Origin: JALZVT01 sp039029135 | GTDB lineage: Bacteria; Pseudomonadota; Gammaproteobacteria; Pseudomonadales; Azotimanducaceae | DNA length: 64,000 nt | Assembly: GCA_039029135.1 (NCBI GenBank) | Contig: JBCCGT010000018.1 | Location: forward strand, 1 to 64,000 | Direction of reading: 5' to 3' | Shown here: piece after piece, positions 1 through 8,721 of the stretch | Position numbering within the stretch: position 1 is the stretch's first letter | Layout of the letters: every line of letters begins with the position of its first letter | Notes under the pieces: model-generated | The model's database searches: none | The model's input: the letters and a program-made list of their open reading frames with translations, nothing else | What the model was told of the DNA's origin: nothing | Made by a program: the position numbers and the translations under genes

Positions 1-1
1 C

Positions 2-3000
2 AACGTCGCAATGGACGGTGCTGCGGCGCTGAGCCACATCTTCACGGCGGCCGGCGTTTATACGATCACGTTGACCGTGACGGACGACGACGGCGTCAGC
101 GATACCGCCAGTGTCACGGTGACTGCGAACACGGCGCCGGTGGCCGCGCTCAGCGCGACGCCGATGACCGGTCTGGTTCCGCTCATGGTCATGTTCGATG
201 CGTCCGCCAGTACCGATGCTTTCGGCAACATCGTGGACTACAGCTTTGACTTCGGCGACGGCGACAGCACCTCGGGTGCGAGCGCTACCGTGAATCACGA
301 CTATGCGGCCCCCGGCGACTACGTTGTCTCGCTGACCGTGACCGACGACAACGGCGCCACGGATACGCTGACCACCGACATTCGGGTCAATACCGTTCCG
401 GTCGCCGCGCTGTCGCTCGACGTCACGCTGGGCCTCGCCCCGCTTGCTGTGACAGCGGATGCCTCGGGTTCGACCGATGAGTTCGGCACCATTGTTCGCT
501 ACGACTGGGACTTCGGTGATGGCACGACGCTGATGGACGGCGGCGCCAGCGCTTCGCATACCTACACCACGACGGGCGTCTTTACGGTCACCGTGACGGT
601 CACCGACGACGACGGCGCGTCGAGCACCGCGAGCGCAATGGTCACCGCCGACGCGGCGCCGATCGCGGCCCTGGACCTGAGCGCGACCATGTTCCTGCTG
701 CCGAATACGCTGACCGCGGACGCCACCGCCAGCTCGGACGCTTTCGGTACCATCGTGGAATACCGCTTCGACTTCGGTGATGGCACGGTCGTCACCGGCG
801 GCGCGCCTATCGTTACCCACGATTACGCCAACGCCGGCAGCTACCAGGTGACGGTGACGGTAACCGACGACCGCGGCTTCTCCTCGGTAGCGATCCAGAA
901 CGTCGTTACCAACTTCGCGCCGGTCGCCAGCTTCGCGATCGACGTCACTGAGTCGCGCATTCCGTTCAGCGTCAACGTCGACGCCAGCGGCTCCAGCGAT
1001 GCCAACGGCACGATCGTTTCCTACGAATGGAACTTCGGCGACGGCACGACGACGACCGGCATGACCGCGAGCCACGAGTACACTACGATCGGCACCTATA
1101 CGGTCTCGCTGACGGTCACCGACGACCAGGGCGCGACGTCAACCGTGACGGAAACCGTCGACGCGCAGCCGCCGCTGCCGCCGGTCATCGACCAGCAGCC
1201 GCTGTCGATCGAGGTGTTCGAAGGCAACAGCGTGAGCTTCTCGGTCAGCGCCAGCGGCTTCGGCCCGCTCACCTACCAGTGGCGTCGTAACGGCGTAGAC
1301 ATCGCCGGCGTCGTGGGCACGACCTACACGATCGGCAACGTGCTCTCTATCAACAATGGCGACGAGTACACCGTTGTTGTGACCAACCTCGGTGGTTCGA
1401 TTACCTCCGACGTGGCGACCCTGTCGATCGTGCTGCCGAATCAGCTTCCGACCGCGGACTTTACGTTCGAGCAGCTCGGCGCTTCGCTGCAGATCGCGTT
1501 CGATGCGGCAGCGTCCAGCGATGCGGACGGTTCGATCGTAAGCTACGACTGGGGCTTCGGCGACGGCAGCACGGCTACGGGCGTCAACCCGACGCACACC
1601 TATACGGCAGAAGGCACCTACACGGTGACGCTGACGGTCACCGATGACGATGGCGACAGCACGTCGACCGACATGACGTTCGACGTCGCGTTCCCGATCG
1701 TCTCGGTCGTCGCGGCCGGCGCGAATCTCGCGGATGGGGCTCGCGTCATCGACCGACTGCCCGACGGCAGCCTGGATCTGTCGACCTTCTGGGTGAACGA
1801 CCACGTCACGGCCACCGCCTGGGTGACCATCGACCTCGGTTCTTCGCAGACGATCGGTGAGGCCCATCTGGCGCCGCGCACCGACCGTGCGTACAACATC
1901 GAGGTCGTCGTTGGCGACACGCTGGTCAATGGCAAGGTTCAGGCAGCCCCGGCGGCGGTGTGTGCGACGCCGGATCTCGGCCCGGCCACGCCCACCGAGA
2001 CCATCCCGTGCACCTTTGCGCCGGTCACCGGTCGCTATGTGACGCTGGAGTCGACGGACGTCGCCTCCTTCCGTCTGCACGGCGCCGAGTTCTTCAATGC
2101 GACGCCGCTGAATCAGGAGCCGATGCCCGCCTTCAGCGCCACGCAGACGCCGCCCGATTCGCTGACGGTCGTCTTCGACGCGAGCGCCTCTGTCGATGTG
2201 GACGGCGCCATCGTTGCCTACGACTGGGACTTCGGCGACGGCAACACGGGCTCTGGCCCCATGCCGACTCACACCTACGGCGGCGCGGACAACTATCAGG
2301 TCACGCTCACCGTGACCGATAACGACGGCGGCGTGGGCGTCCTGCAGCAGATCGTTGCGGCGGGCGTGACGGTGCCGACCGGCAAGGCTGCCGTGACCGT
2401 TGCGGCGGTTGGCGGCCGGGCGTCGAGCCAAGGCCTGATCATCGATGAGTCGGGCGACGGCTCGCAGAATCTGCTGACCCAGTGGACGAGCGGTGGTAAC
2501 GCGGCCAACACCTGGTTCACGCTGGATCTGGGTACGAGCGAGCCGGTGGCGAAGCTGTTCATCGCCCCGCGTCGCGACCGCGAGTATCAGCTGATGATCT
2601 TCGTCGGTGACGAGCTCGATGGCGGCAAGGTCGATGGCGTCACGCCGGTCACCTGCGTCACGGCTGATCTGGATACGACCCGGCCGGAAGCGCTGCTGGA
2701 GTGTGCGCTGCCGACGACGATGGGTCGCTACGTCACGGTCATGGCCGATCAGAACTTCCGCGTCTACGGCGCCGAGGTGCACGTGGAGCTGACGCCGCCG
2801 ACCGAACCGGTTGCGCAGTTCACCAGTGCCCAGGACGGTGCCGATCCGCTGACGCTGATCTTCGACGCCAGCGGCTCCAGCGATTCGAACGGTTCGATCG
2901 TCGCCTACGACTGGGACTTTGGCGATGGCAACACCTCGACGGACGCGATGCCTTCGCACACCTATAGCGTCGGCGGTGATTTCACCGTCACGCTGACGGT

Positions 3001-3499
3001 CACGGATAACGACGGCGAGACGGCGAGCGCCACCCAGTCGGTGTTCGCGGGCGAGGCGCCGGACGAAGAACAGGTGGCGGTCACGGTCGAGGCGGTAGGC
3101 GTGCGTGCCTCCGCTAGCGACCGGGCGATCGACACCCTGGGCGACGGCAGCCAGGATCTGTCCACGCACTGGAACGACAGCGGCAATCTGAACAAGAGCT
3201 GGATCACGCTGGATCTGGGCGCGGAACGCGAGCTGACGCAGCTGCTCTTGGCACCGCGCGACAACCGCGACTATGACTTCGAGATCCGCGTCGGCAACTC
3301 GCTCGACAACGACGGCGAGGTAACGGGTGGCGTCGACGCGACCTGCACGCTACTCGGTAACGGCGGCAACGTGCCGACGATGCTGAGGGTCTGCGGCATG
3401 ACCGAAGGTCTGATCGGTCGCTATGTATCGATCCGCAACGTCGGTACCAAGACGCTGCGCATCTACGGTCTGGAGGTGTACGCCCGTCGCCTCAACTAG
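2..3499 (+). CDS. Giant PKD-repeat protein with F5/8 type C-like modules (5' end outside window)
   Basis: The frame is open to the left edge and the first residues are the tail of a PKD repeat, so this is only the C-terminal ~1165 residues. Visible order: four PKD repeats (each with a YxFDFGDG or YDWDFGDG core and ending in VTVTDDxG), one Ig-like domain (about residues 390-475), a fifth PKD, then three jellyroll modules resembling discoidin/F5-8 type C domains (WVTIDLGSS, WFTLDLGTS, WITLDLGAE), separated by PKD repeats six and seven. The last module ends with the protein, so there is no sorting tag, transmembrane segment or autotransporter barrel at the C-terminus. PKD and discoidin-like folds usually bind surfaces, glycans or other proteins, so a secreted or cell-surface adhesive role is inferred. 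No catalytic domain lies in the visible part. Confidence 0.85.
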   Translation, partial: NVAMDGAAALSHIFTAAGVYTITLTVTDDDGVSDTASVTVTANTAPVAALSATPMTGLVPLMVMFDASASTDAFGNIVDYSFDFGDGDSTSGASATVNHDYAAPGDYVVSLTVTDDNGATDTLTTDIRVNTVPVAALSLDVTLGLAPLAVTADASGSTDEFGTIVRYDWDFGDGTTLMDGGASASHTYTTTGVFTVTVTVTDDDGASSTASAMVTADAAPIAALDLSATMFLLPNTLTADATASSDAFGTIVEYRFDFGDGTVVTGGAPIVTHDYANAGSYQVTVTVTDDRGFSSVAIQNVVTNFAPVASFAIDVTESRIPFSVNVDASGSSDANGTIVSYEWNFGDGTTTTGMTASHEYTTIGTYTVSLTVTDDQGATSTVTETVDAQPPLPPVIDQQPLSIEVFEGNSVSFSVSASGFGPLTYQWRRNGVDIAGVVGTTYTIGNVLSINNGDEYTVVVTNLGGSITSDVATLSIVLPNQLPTADFTFEQLGASLQIAFDAAASSDADGSIVSYDWGFGDGSTATGVNPTHTYTAEGTYTVTLTVTDDDGDSTSTDMTFDVAFPIVSVVAAGANLADGARVIDRLPDGSLDLSTFWVNDHVTATAWVTIDLGSSQTIGEAHLAPRTDRAYNIEVVVGDTLVNGKVQAAPAAVCATPDLGPATPTETIPCTFAPVTGRYVTLESTDVASFRLHGAEFFNATPLNQEPMPAFSATQTPPDSLTVVFDASASVDVDGAIVAYDWDFGDGNTGSGPMPTHTYGGADNYQVTLTVTDNDGGVGVLQQIVAAGVTVPTGKAAVTVAAVGGRASSQGLIIDESGDGSQNLLTQWTSGGNAANTWFTLDLGTSEPVAKLFIAPRRDREYQLMIFVGDELDGGKVDGVTPVTCVTADLDTTRPEALLECALPTTMGRYVTVMADQNFRVYGAEVHVELTPPTEPVAQFTSAQDGADPLTLIFDASGSSDSNGSIVAYDWDFGDGNTSTDAMPSHTYSVGGDFTVTLTVTDNDGETASATQSVFAGEAPDEEQVAVTVEAVGVRASASDRAIDTLGDGSQDLSTHWNDSGNLNKSWITLDLGAERELTQLLLAPRDNRDYDFEIRVGNSLDNDGEVTGGVDATCTLLGNGGNVPTMLRVCGMTEGLIGRYVSIRNVGTKTLRIYGLEVYARRLN

Positions 3500-3754
3500 C
3501 GGTCCGTAGACCAGCGGCCGCAAGGCCATTGCCCGCATAGATCGCACGGGAGTTGCGGAGGGGAGCGGCGCACCGGTATCGAACGCTAGATTCGACGGTG
3601 CGCCCAGCCGGGCCGGTAGTCAGTCGATTCCCTGAGGGCGGCTGGCTACCGGGCAGGCACTTCGGATGGTGCTTCGCATGGCTCTCTGCTGCGCTGGCAT
3701 CGCCAACAGGCTGCAGCCACAACGCTACGGATCGCGTCAGTTGCTACGGCTGGT

Positions 3755-4201
3755 TCACGTCACCTGATAGCGCTCGCGCATCACCGCGACTGAATCGGCG
3801 ACCAGGTCTTCCAGCACCGACAGATCGACGCCGGCGAGACGGCCCAGATACAGACAGCTCGCGCCGGTCTTGTGTTTTCCCAGGCGCGCGAGCTGCCGCT
3901 TGTAGTCGCTAAAGCCCGGCATCACGTACACGACCATGTTGGCTTTGCGCGGCGCGAAGCCGGTCAGGAAGTGATCGCCCTCGCGGCCGCTGTCGTAGAC
4001 GTAGTGGTAGCGGCCGAAGCCGACGATCGACGGTCCCCACAGGGTCGCCGCCTCTCCCGTCACCCGCTGCATCATCGTCAGCAGCACGTCGGCGTCCTCG
4101 CGTCGCCCCTTATGGTCGACCTGATCGATGAACCGCCGCACGTCTTTGTGCGTCGGCTGGGTCTTGTTGTTCGCCTGGGTCCTGCGCGGTTTTGTGGTCA
4201 T
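3755..4201 (-). CDS. DUF1801 (YdhG-like) domain protein
   Basis: A 148-residue cytoplasmic protein with the DUF1801 signature: LWGPSIVGFG, then YDSGREGDHFLTGFAPRK, VYVMPGF, LGKHKTGASCLYLGRL and a final helix LEDLVADSV. The basic, Thr-rich first 20 residues look disordered. The family fold resembles frataxin-like/YdhG proteins and its members have no settled enzymatic role, so I do not assign a reaction. It is followed 76 bases downstream by the stop of the thiamine-diphosphate enzyme, which starts far upstream on the same strand, so it may be the first or a separate transcription unit. Confidence 0.85.
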   Translation of the reverse strand: MTTKPRRTQANNKTQPTHKDVRRFIDQVDHKGRREDADVLLTMMQRVTGEAATLWGPSIVGFGRYHYVYDSGREGDHFLTGFAPRKANMVVYVMPGFSDYKRQLARLGKHKTGASCLYLGRLAGVDLSVLEDLVADSVAVMRERYQVT

Positions 4202-4277
4202 GCGTCCTCCTTGTTCACGCTCTTGTTCGCAGCGGAGAAGGCGGTGTTCTCGCCGCCGCGAGCTTCGGACGTCGCGC

Positions 4278-5921
4278 TCAGTAGCGCGACTTTTTCGCCT
4301 CCATGTCCGAGTGCACGTCGATCAGCACGGTTTGACCGTCCGCGTTCAGCTCCCGCGCCCGCCGAATCGCCGCCGCGAGCTCCTGCGGCTTGCGCACTTC
4401 GATCCCGACCGCGCCCATGCCCTGGGCGATCTCCGCGTAGTTGCCCTGCATGTGGGAGACGCCGTAGGTTTCGCGCGCGTTCGGGAAACCCCCCGGATAG
4501 GTCGCCATGCCGCCGTTGTTCAACACGACGGTAGTGATCGCGAAACCCGAGCGCGCCGCGGTTTCGATATCCAATCCGGACATGCCGAACGCGCCGTCGC
4601 CCATCAGGTTGAGGCAGAACTTGTCCGGATGCGCCATCTTCGCGCCTATCATCAGGGGAATGCCGAACCCGAGGTGCGTCGTCTTGCCCCAGCCCACGTA
4701 GCTGTGCGGCGCGGTCGCCGTAAAGAAGGGCACGATCGAGTCGCGCGGCGCGCCGGCGTCGTGGGTGACGATGCTGTTTTCCGGATCGATGTTGGCGTTG
4801 ATCTCCTGTATCACCCGGTAGGTGTTGATGGGCGTCGCGTCGCTGTGCAGCAGCGGTCGCCACTCTTCCATCCATGCCGCCGACGTCGCGGCGATCTCCT
4901 GCGCGATCGCATCCGCTGCGGCGCGTCGCGTATCGCCGACCTGCGCCTTGACCTCTTCGATCAGCGCCTCGATCGTCAGTCGCGTATCGCCGAGCAGGCC
5001 GATGTCGACGCGCTCGTCTTTGTTAATGGCCGATGCGTCGTCGGTGTTCTGAATCAGGGTTTTCTCAGCGCGCTTGCGAATCGGCTGGCCGTAGAAGGTA
5101 CGCGTCAGACTCGATCCCAGCGCGAGGATCAGGTCGCTCTCCTTCTGCCACTTGCCGGCCTGCATGGTCGTCAGTCCGCTGCCCGCGCCGAGACACAGCG
5201 GGTGTCGTTCGTCCATCGCCGACTTGCCGGGCATGGTGCAAAACACGGGTATGCCGGTGAGTTCTGCCAGCTCGGTCAGCGCGCCGCTTGCGCCGGACAT
5301 CAGCACGCCCTGGCCGGCCCAGATGAGCGGCCGCTTGGCGTTCAGCAGCGCGGTCACCGCATCCTTGATTTCGCCCGCGGCGGGCTGCGCCCGGTGAACG
5401 CCCGGCGACGCGTAGTCCTGGGCAGACTCCGGCACCTCTGCCTCGAGCACGTCGGCCGTCAGCTCGACGACGACGGGTCCACCGGGACCGTTCCTGAGCG
5501 CGTTGAACGCCCGGCGCATGGCGCTGCCGACGTCCTCCGGTCGGTAGATGGCCTCGACCGATTTCGTGATGTTGCCGTAGTTGTGAACCGCGGCGAAGTT
5601 GGGCTTCACGGCGATCTGATTGAGGAACACCCCGCCCGGCAGCACCAGCACCGGAACGTTGTCGGCGTACGCCTGGGCGATGCCGCCCATCGCGTTTTCG
5701 GCGCCCGCCTGCGACTGAATGGCAGCGACGCCGAAACGCTGTCGATCGCTGGTTCGGCTGATGCCGTCGGCCGCCATGATTGCGCCGCGCTCGTGGCGAA
5801 ACGCCACCGGTCGTATGCCTTCGATCGCGGCGGTCTCGATCAGCGGATTGCTGGGATAGCAGGTGATGAGCTCGACACCTTCCTGCTTCAATATCTTCGC
5901 GACGTACTCGTTGCCGTTCAT
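4278..5921 (-). CDS. Thiamine-diphosphate-dependent enzyme (acetolactate synthase-like)
   Basis: A 547-residue member of the acetolactate synthase/benzoylformate decarboxylase superfamily. The N-terminal Pyr domain holds the cofactor-activating Glu in RHERGAIMAADG; the central TPP_M-like domain follows (PLIWAGQGVLMSGA); the C-terminal PP domain carries the diphosphate/metal motif from GDGAFGMSG to the two Asn of LNNGG about 25 residues later. The start is set by a strong AAGGAGG placed about 11 bases before the ATG; the open frame runs further upstream but that part overlaps the divergent gene and lacks similarity. The first residues (MNGNEYVAKILKQEGVE) match the usual family N-terminus. Substrate is not decided by sequence: acetolactate synthase proper is less likely because no small regulatory subunit is adjacent. 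The divergent acyl-CoA dehydrogenase suggests a carboxylic-acid or acyl-CoA catabolic role (inference). Confidence 0.85.
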   Translation of the reverse strand: MNGNEYVAKILKQEGVELITCYPSNPLIETAAIEGIRPVAFRHERGAIMAADGISRTSDRQRFGVAAIQSQAGAENAMGGIAQAYADNVPVLVLPGGVFLNQIAVKPNFAAVHNYGNITKSVEAIYRPEDVGSAMRRAFNALRNGPGGPVVVELTADVLEAEVPESAQDYASPGVHRAQPAAGEIKDAVTALLNAKRPLIWAGQGVLMSGASGALTELAELTGIPVFCTMPGKSAMDERHPLCLGAGSGLTTMQAGKWQKESDLILALGSSLTRTFYGQPIRKRAEKTLIQNTDDASAINKDERVDIGLLGDTRLTIEALIEEVKAQVGDTRRAAADAIAQEIAATSAAWMEEWRPLLHSDATPINTYRVIQEINANIDPENSIVTHDAGAPRDSIVPFFTATAPHSYVGWGKTTHLGFGIPLMIGAKMAHPDKFCLNLMGDGAFGMSGLDIETAARSGFAITTVVLNNGGMATYPGGFPNARETYGVSHMQGNYAEIAQGMGAVGIEVRKPQELAAAIRRARELNADGQTVLIDVHSDMEAKKSRY

Positions 5922-6027
5922 CGTTGTGTTCCCCCTCCTTTTGCGGCGCCGCGCTCCGAAGGCGGCGCTCAGACGCGCTAGACTAGCAGCTTGTCGCGCG
6001 GCCAACGCCGCCTGGGAGAACTGCCTG

Positions 6028-7212
6028 ATGACCGAGACGACGAACGAAGGGCTGGACGCGCTGCGCGCCGAAGTGCGCGAGTTCCTGGATCGGGAGCTGA
6101 CCGACGAGCTGCGCGCCGCGGCGGCGACCGGCTTCGGCATCCCGCGGGAGGCGGGTGCAGCGTGGCACCGCAAGCTGTACGAACGCGGCTGGATCGCGCC
6201 CGACTGGCCCGTGGAGTACGGCGGCACCGGCTGGGGCGTGGCGCAGCGCCACCTGTTCGAAACCGAGCTCGCCCGCGCGGGCGCGCCGATGCTGATGCCG
6301 TTCGGGCTGGGCATGGTCGGTCCGGTGCTATGCGCGTTCGGCACCGACGAACAGCAGCGCGAGCACTTGCCCGGCATCCTCGACGGCAGCGTCTGGTGGT
6401 GCCAGGGTTATTCCGAGCCCGGCAGCGGCTCGGATCTTGCCAGCCTGAAGACGGCCGCCGTGCGCGACGGCGACGACTATGTAGTGAACGGCCAGAAGAT
6501 CTGGACCACCAATGCCCACAAGGCCGACTGGATCTTTGCGCTCGTGCGCACGGATCCGACGTCCAAGCCCCAGCGCGGCATCAGCTTCCTGTTGATCGAC
6601 ATGCAAACGCCGGGCATCGAGGTTCGGCCCATCGTCTCCATCGACGGGCTGCACCATCTCAACGAGGTTTACTTCACCGAAGTTCGGGTACCGGCTGCGA
6701 ACCGCATCGGCGACGAGAATCTGGGCTGGACCTATGCCAAGTATCTGCTCGGTCACGAGCGAGCTGGCATCGCCGGCGTCGCCGGCAGCCAGAACGCGAC
6801 CCGCGCGCTGCGCGGGCAGATCGGCGGCCTGTCGCCCGGGCTCGGCGAGGACGACGCGTTCGCCGGCAGGCTCGCGGCGGGTGAGGTGAGGCTCGAGGCG
6901 CTGGCGGCGATGGAGGCTCGCGTGCTCGCGGAGCTTTCGTCCGGCAACAGCCCGGGCGATGCGGCCTCGGCGCTGAAAATTTTGGGGACGGAGCTGCAAC
7001 AGAACCTGCAGGAGCTGGGTGTCGAGTCGGCGGGCTACTACGCGCTGCCCTTCGAGATGGGTGAGATCGCCGATCCGGCGGGAGAGGGTCCAGGGCCAGC
7101 GCACACGCTGCGCGCGATCAGCAACTACAACTTCGGCCGCGCCTCCAGCATCTACGGTGGGTCCAACGAGATTCAGCGCAACGTGATAGCGAAGGCGGTA
7201 TTGGGGCTGTAG
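6028..7212 (+). CDS. Acyl-CoA dehydrogenase family protein
   Basis: A 394-residue FAD-dependent acyl-CoA dehydrogenase. The N-terminal helical domain (EYGGTGWG), the middle beta domain (QGYSEPGSGSDLASL, FAD/substrate contacts; IWTTNAHKADW) and the C-terminal helical domain are all present. At the C-terminus the motif reads IYGGSNEIQRN, so the position of the medium-chain enzyme's catalytic Glu is Gly377. A Glu in LLGHERAGIAG (E244) sits where isovaleryl- and long-chain-type enzymes carry their base, so activity is plausible. The ATG at 6028 is preferred because the family homology begins just after it. It is divergent from the thiamine-diphosphate enzyme across 106 bases. Confidence 0.9.
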   Translation: MTETTNEGLDALRAEVREFLDRELTDELRAAAATGFGIPREAGAAWHRKLYERGWIAPDWPVEYGGTGWGVAQRHLFETELARAGAPMLMPFGLGMVGPVLCAFGTDEQQREHLPGILDGSVWWCQGYSEPGSGSDLASLKTAAVRDGDDYVVNGQKIWTTNAHKADWIFALVRTDPTSKPQRGISFLLIDMQTPGIEVRPIVSIDGLHHLNEVYFTEVRVPAANRIGDENLGWTYAKYLLGHERAGIAGVAGSQNATRALRGQIGGLSPGLGEDDAFAGRLAAGEVRLEALAAMEARVLAELSSGNSPGDAASALKILGTELQQNLQELGVESAGYYALPFEMGEIADPAGEGPGPAHTLRAISNYNFGRASSIYGGSNEIQRNVIAKAVLGL

Positions 7213-7253
7213 GCCGTCCGCGGCGAGTCGGACGCCACCGCCTGGCGCAGGGC

Positions 7254-7281
7254 TTTTACTGGCTCGCCGATCCTGTATGCT
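7254..7281 (+). promoter_or_regulatory. Candidate sigma70 promoter for tRNA-Arg
   Basis: TTTTAC (7254-7259) and TATGCT (7276-7281) are separated by 16 bases, 60 bases before the mature tRNA 5' end. The stretch after the -10 is GC-rich (CACCGGCCCC), as in stringently controlled stable-RNA promoters. The -35 match is poor, so this is tentative. Confidence 0.35.
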
Positions 7282-7341
7282 CACCGGCCCCGGCGCACCC
7301 TGCACCGGGATAAGTCCGCCGATCCACCCTCGGCAGATCTT

Positions 7342-7418
<77 letters not shown>

Positions 7419-7443
7419 AGCGCTTTCGCTGCGCGAAAGCGCT
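7419..7443. terminator. Perfect 11-bp hairpin abutting the tRNA 3' end
   Basis: AGCGCTTTCGC (7419-7429), loop TGC, GCGAAAGCGCT (7433-7443). It begins at the base after the encoded CCA. There is no T-run after it, so it may be a processing signal or a factor-assisted terminator rather than a classic intrinsic terminator. Confidence 0.5.
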
Positions 7444-7452
7444 ACCCGACAG

Positions 7453-7475
7453 CAGCTTCAGCGTAGCTGAAGCTG
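7453..7475. repeat. Second perfect hairpin, 10-bp stem
   Basis: CAGCTTCAGC (7453-7462), loop GTA, GCTGAAGCTG (7466-7475), 9 bases after the first hairpin. Two unrelated but similarly built, perfectly paired stem-loops in tandem downstream of one tRNA. No U-tract follows. Confidence 0.45.
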
Positions 7476-7523
7476 TGAGAGGGGGCCGTACCTTCGGCGC
7501 AGCCTAAGGGAAACCCCTGCCTA

Positions 7524-8111
7524 CTAGCTTCGCACGAAACGAAGCAGCGTCTCGATGTCGTGCTTATCAGCAGCGCGCAGCGCATCGATATAGGACGAGC
7601 GTGTCTGCCCGGCATCGGTGAGGTTCGTTGATCCCCAGCTGAAGGGTTCCTGGCCCATTGATCTCAGGAGTAAATCAGCTGCCATTCTTGCGTGGCGGCC
7701 ATTACCGTTCGGATAGGGGTGGATGTAGACCAGCCGGTGATGGAACCGCGCCGCAATCTCATCGGGCTCGTAGGTCTTATGCTCAATCCAATACTGTGCA
7801 TCATCCAGAACATTCTTCAGCTCGGTGGGGATGAGATAGGCCTCGATGCCGATATTTTTGTTGCTATGGCGAAATTTCCCCGCCCAATTCCAGACGCGCC
7901 CGAACATACGCTAATGTAGATCGTTGAGGAAATCAGCGCTCAGAACGTTGTTGTTGCGCTTAAAGGCCCAGCTCTGCGCTGAGACGATATTGGCCTGCTC
8001 AGCTTCATTCAGCTCACCGCGCAGCGTGATGTGCGAGGGGATTAACCCCTCCAGATCTTCTGCGCTTAGCGGCGTTTGCCCATCATCTTCGGGAAGAAGC
8101 GGATCACTCAT
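7524..8111 (-). pseudogene. Mobile mystery protein B (Fic domain), interrupted by an in-frame TAG
   Basis: Reading the minus strand from ATG 8111 gives 66 residues starting MSDPLLPEDDGQTPL and ending DFLNDLH, then TAG (7911-7913), then RMFGRVWNWAGKFR and 126 more residues in the same frame with the Fic motif HPYPNGNGRHAR. Joined across the stop, the product is a normal mobile mystery protein B, in which this region reads DLHRRMFG or similar, so a single base change to amber has split it. The downstream ATG at 7907 has no ribosome binding site. Fic proteins of this group are predicted to AMPylate or otherwise modify targets. The start overlaps the stop of the upstream partner as ATGA, the usual coupled arrangement. 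Base composition is lower in GC than the neighbours, as expected for a transferred cassette. Confidence 0.85.
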
Positions 8112-8587
8112 TCCTCCTCCCAAATCTGGGAGGCGCGCCCCTGCAAGAGTTCGGCTGCAAGCGCTCTGATCTGTTGCTCACGCACATCACTCTCAACTGC
8201 TTGATCCTCCAGCGCCATGGTGTGAGAGGCGGCTTCGATGCGTTTTCTGGCGATGCGCTGCGCGCGGTTATTGATCGTGTCTTCCAAAGGCTCGCGCGGG
8301 ACAAAGGCATAGACCAGCTGGCAGTCCATGGCATGCGCAGCGCGCTCGAGGGATTCAAGCGTGATGGAATTGCTGGCTTCAGACCTTTCGATCTCATAGA
8401 TGCGCGGCTTTGTAACCCCAATTCGCAAAGCGAGCTGTTCGGCGGTCATACCCAGCGCATCGCGAATAACCTTCACCCATCCTTTAGGTGGGCGCGCAAG
8501 TGCATGTGAGCCGCGCAGTGGGCTCAATTTCTTATCAAGATGCTTGCGGGCAAGGGCTCTATCGTCTGCTTTCACGGGGCCAGCCAT
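8108..8587 (-). CDS. Mobile mystery protein A, XRE-type DNA-binding protein
   Basis: 159 residues with a helix-turn-helix of the Cro/XRE type at about residues 37-92 (GWVKVIRDALGMTAEQLALR, then IGVTKPRIYEIERSE), followed by a helical C-terminal region. Sequence and partner match the mobile mystery protein A family, which occurs with a Fic-domain protein B on integrons, plasmids and islands. Here it is the first gene of the pair, with ATGA overlap to the broken protein B. A near-consensus promoter and two palindromes lie directly upstream, so autoregulation is likely. Its partner being broken suggests the cassette no longer works as a pair. Confidence 0.9.
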   Translation of the reverse strand: MAGPVKADDRALARKHLDKKLSPLRGSHALARPPKGWVKVIRDALGMTAEQLALRIGVTKPRIYEIERSEASNSITLESLERAAHAMDCQLVYAFVPREPLEDTINNRAQRIARKRIEAASHTMALEDQAVESDVREQQIRALAAELLQGRASQIWEEE

Positions 8588-8606
8588 GAGCTTGTTTTAG
8601 CTATAA

Positions 8607-8635
8607 AAGATAAGGAATAACTGCTCTTTTGTCAA
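8607..8635 (-). promoter_or_regulatory. Sigma70 promoter of the mobile mystery A/B cassette
   Basis: On the minus strand TTGACA (8635-8630), a 17-base spacer and TATCTT (8612-8607). The start codon at 8587 is only about 13 bases after the expected transcription start and no Shine-Dalgarno is seen, so the leader is very short. The surrounding 100 bases are AT-rich in an otherwise GC-rich chromosome. Confidence 0.75.
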
Positions 8636-8645
8636 TTTAAAAGAT

Positions 8646-8688
8646 AGATATATCTGTACTAAAAGGCTCTATGGAAATAGATATATCT
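8646..8688. promoter_or_regulatory. Pair of identical palindromes, candidate operators for the XRE regulator
   Basis: AGATATATCT occurs at 8646-8655 and again at 8679-8688, a centre-to-centre distance of 33 bases (about three helical turns, same face). Both lie upstream of the -35 of the cassette promoter. Binding by the adjacent helix-turn-helix protein is inferred. Confidence 0.55.
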
Positions 8689-8721
8689 TATCCTGCGGGC
8701 GAGACCTTCTCACGGCATGCT

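Noticed and set aside
1139..3169. Long open frame on the minus strand under the PKD protein
   Set aside because: Arg/His/Ala-rich with no domain; it mirrors the repeated, GC-rich PKD coding strand. Such antisense frames are common in GC-rich repeats.
100..3400. CRISPR-like or microsatellite reading of the repeated DNA in the PKD gene
   Set aside because: Repeats are long, diverged and in frame, and encode PKD domains. There are no short identical repeats with unique spacers anywhere in the window.
3500..3754. Gene or terminator after the PKD protein
   Set aside because: The 255 bases hold only chance frames; no stem with a U-tract was found.
4128..5981. 617-codon plus-strand frame opposite the thiamine-diphosphate enzyme
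   Set aside because: Composition is typical of the antisense of a GC-rich gene, and the minus-strand protein has complete catalytic motifs and a strong ribosome binding site.
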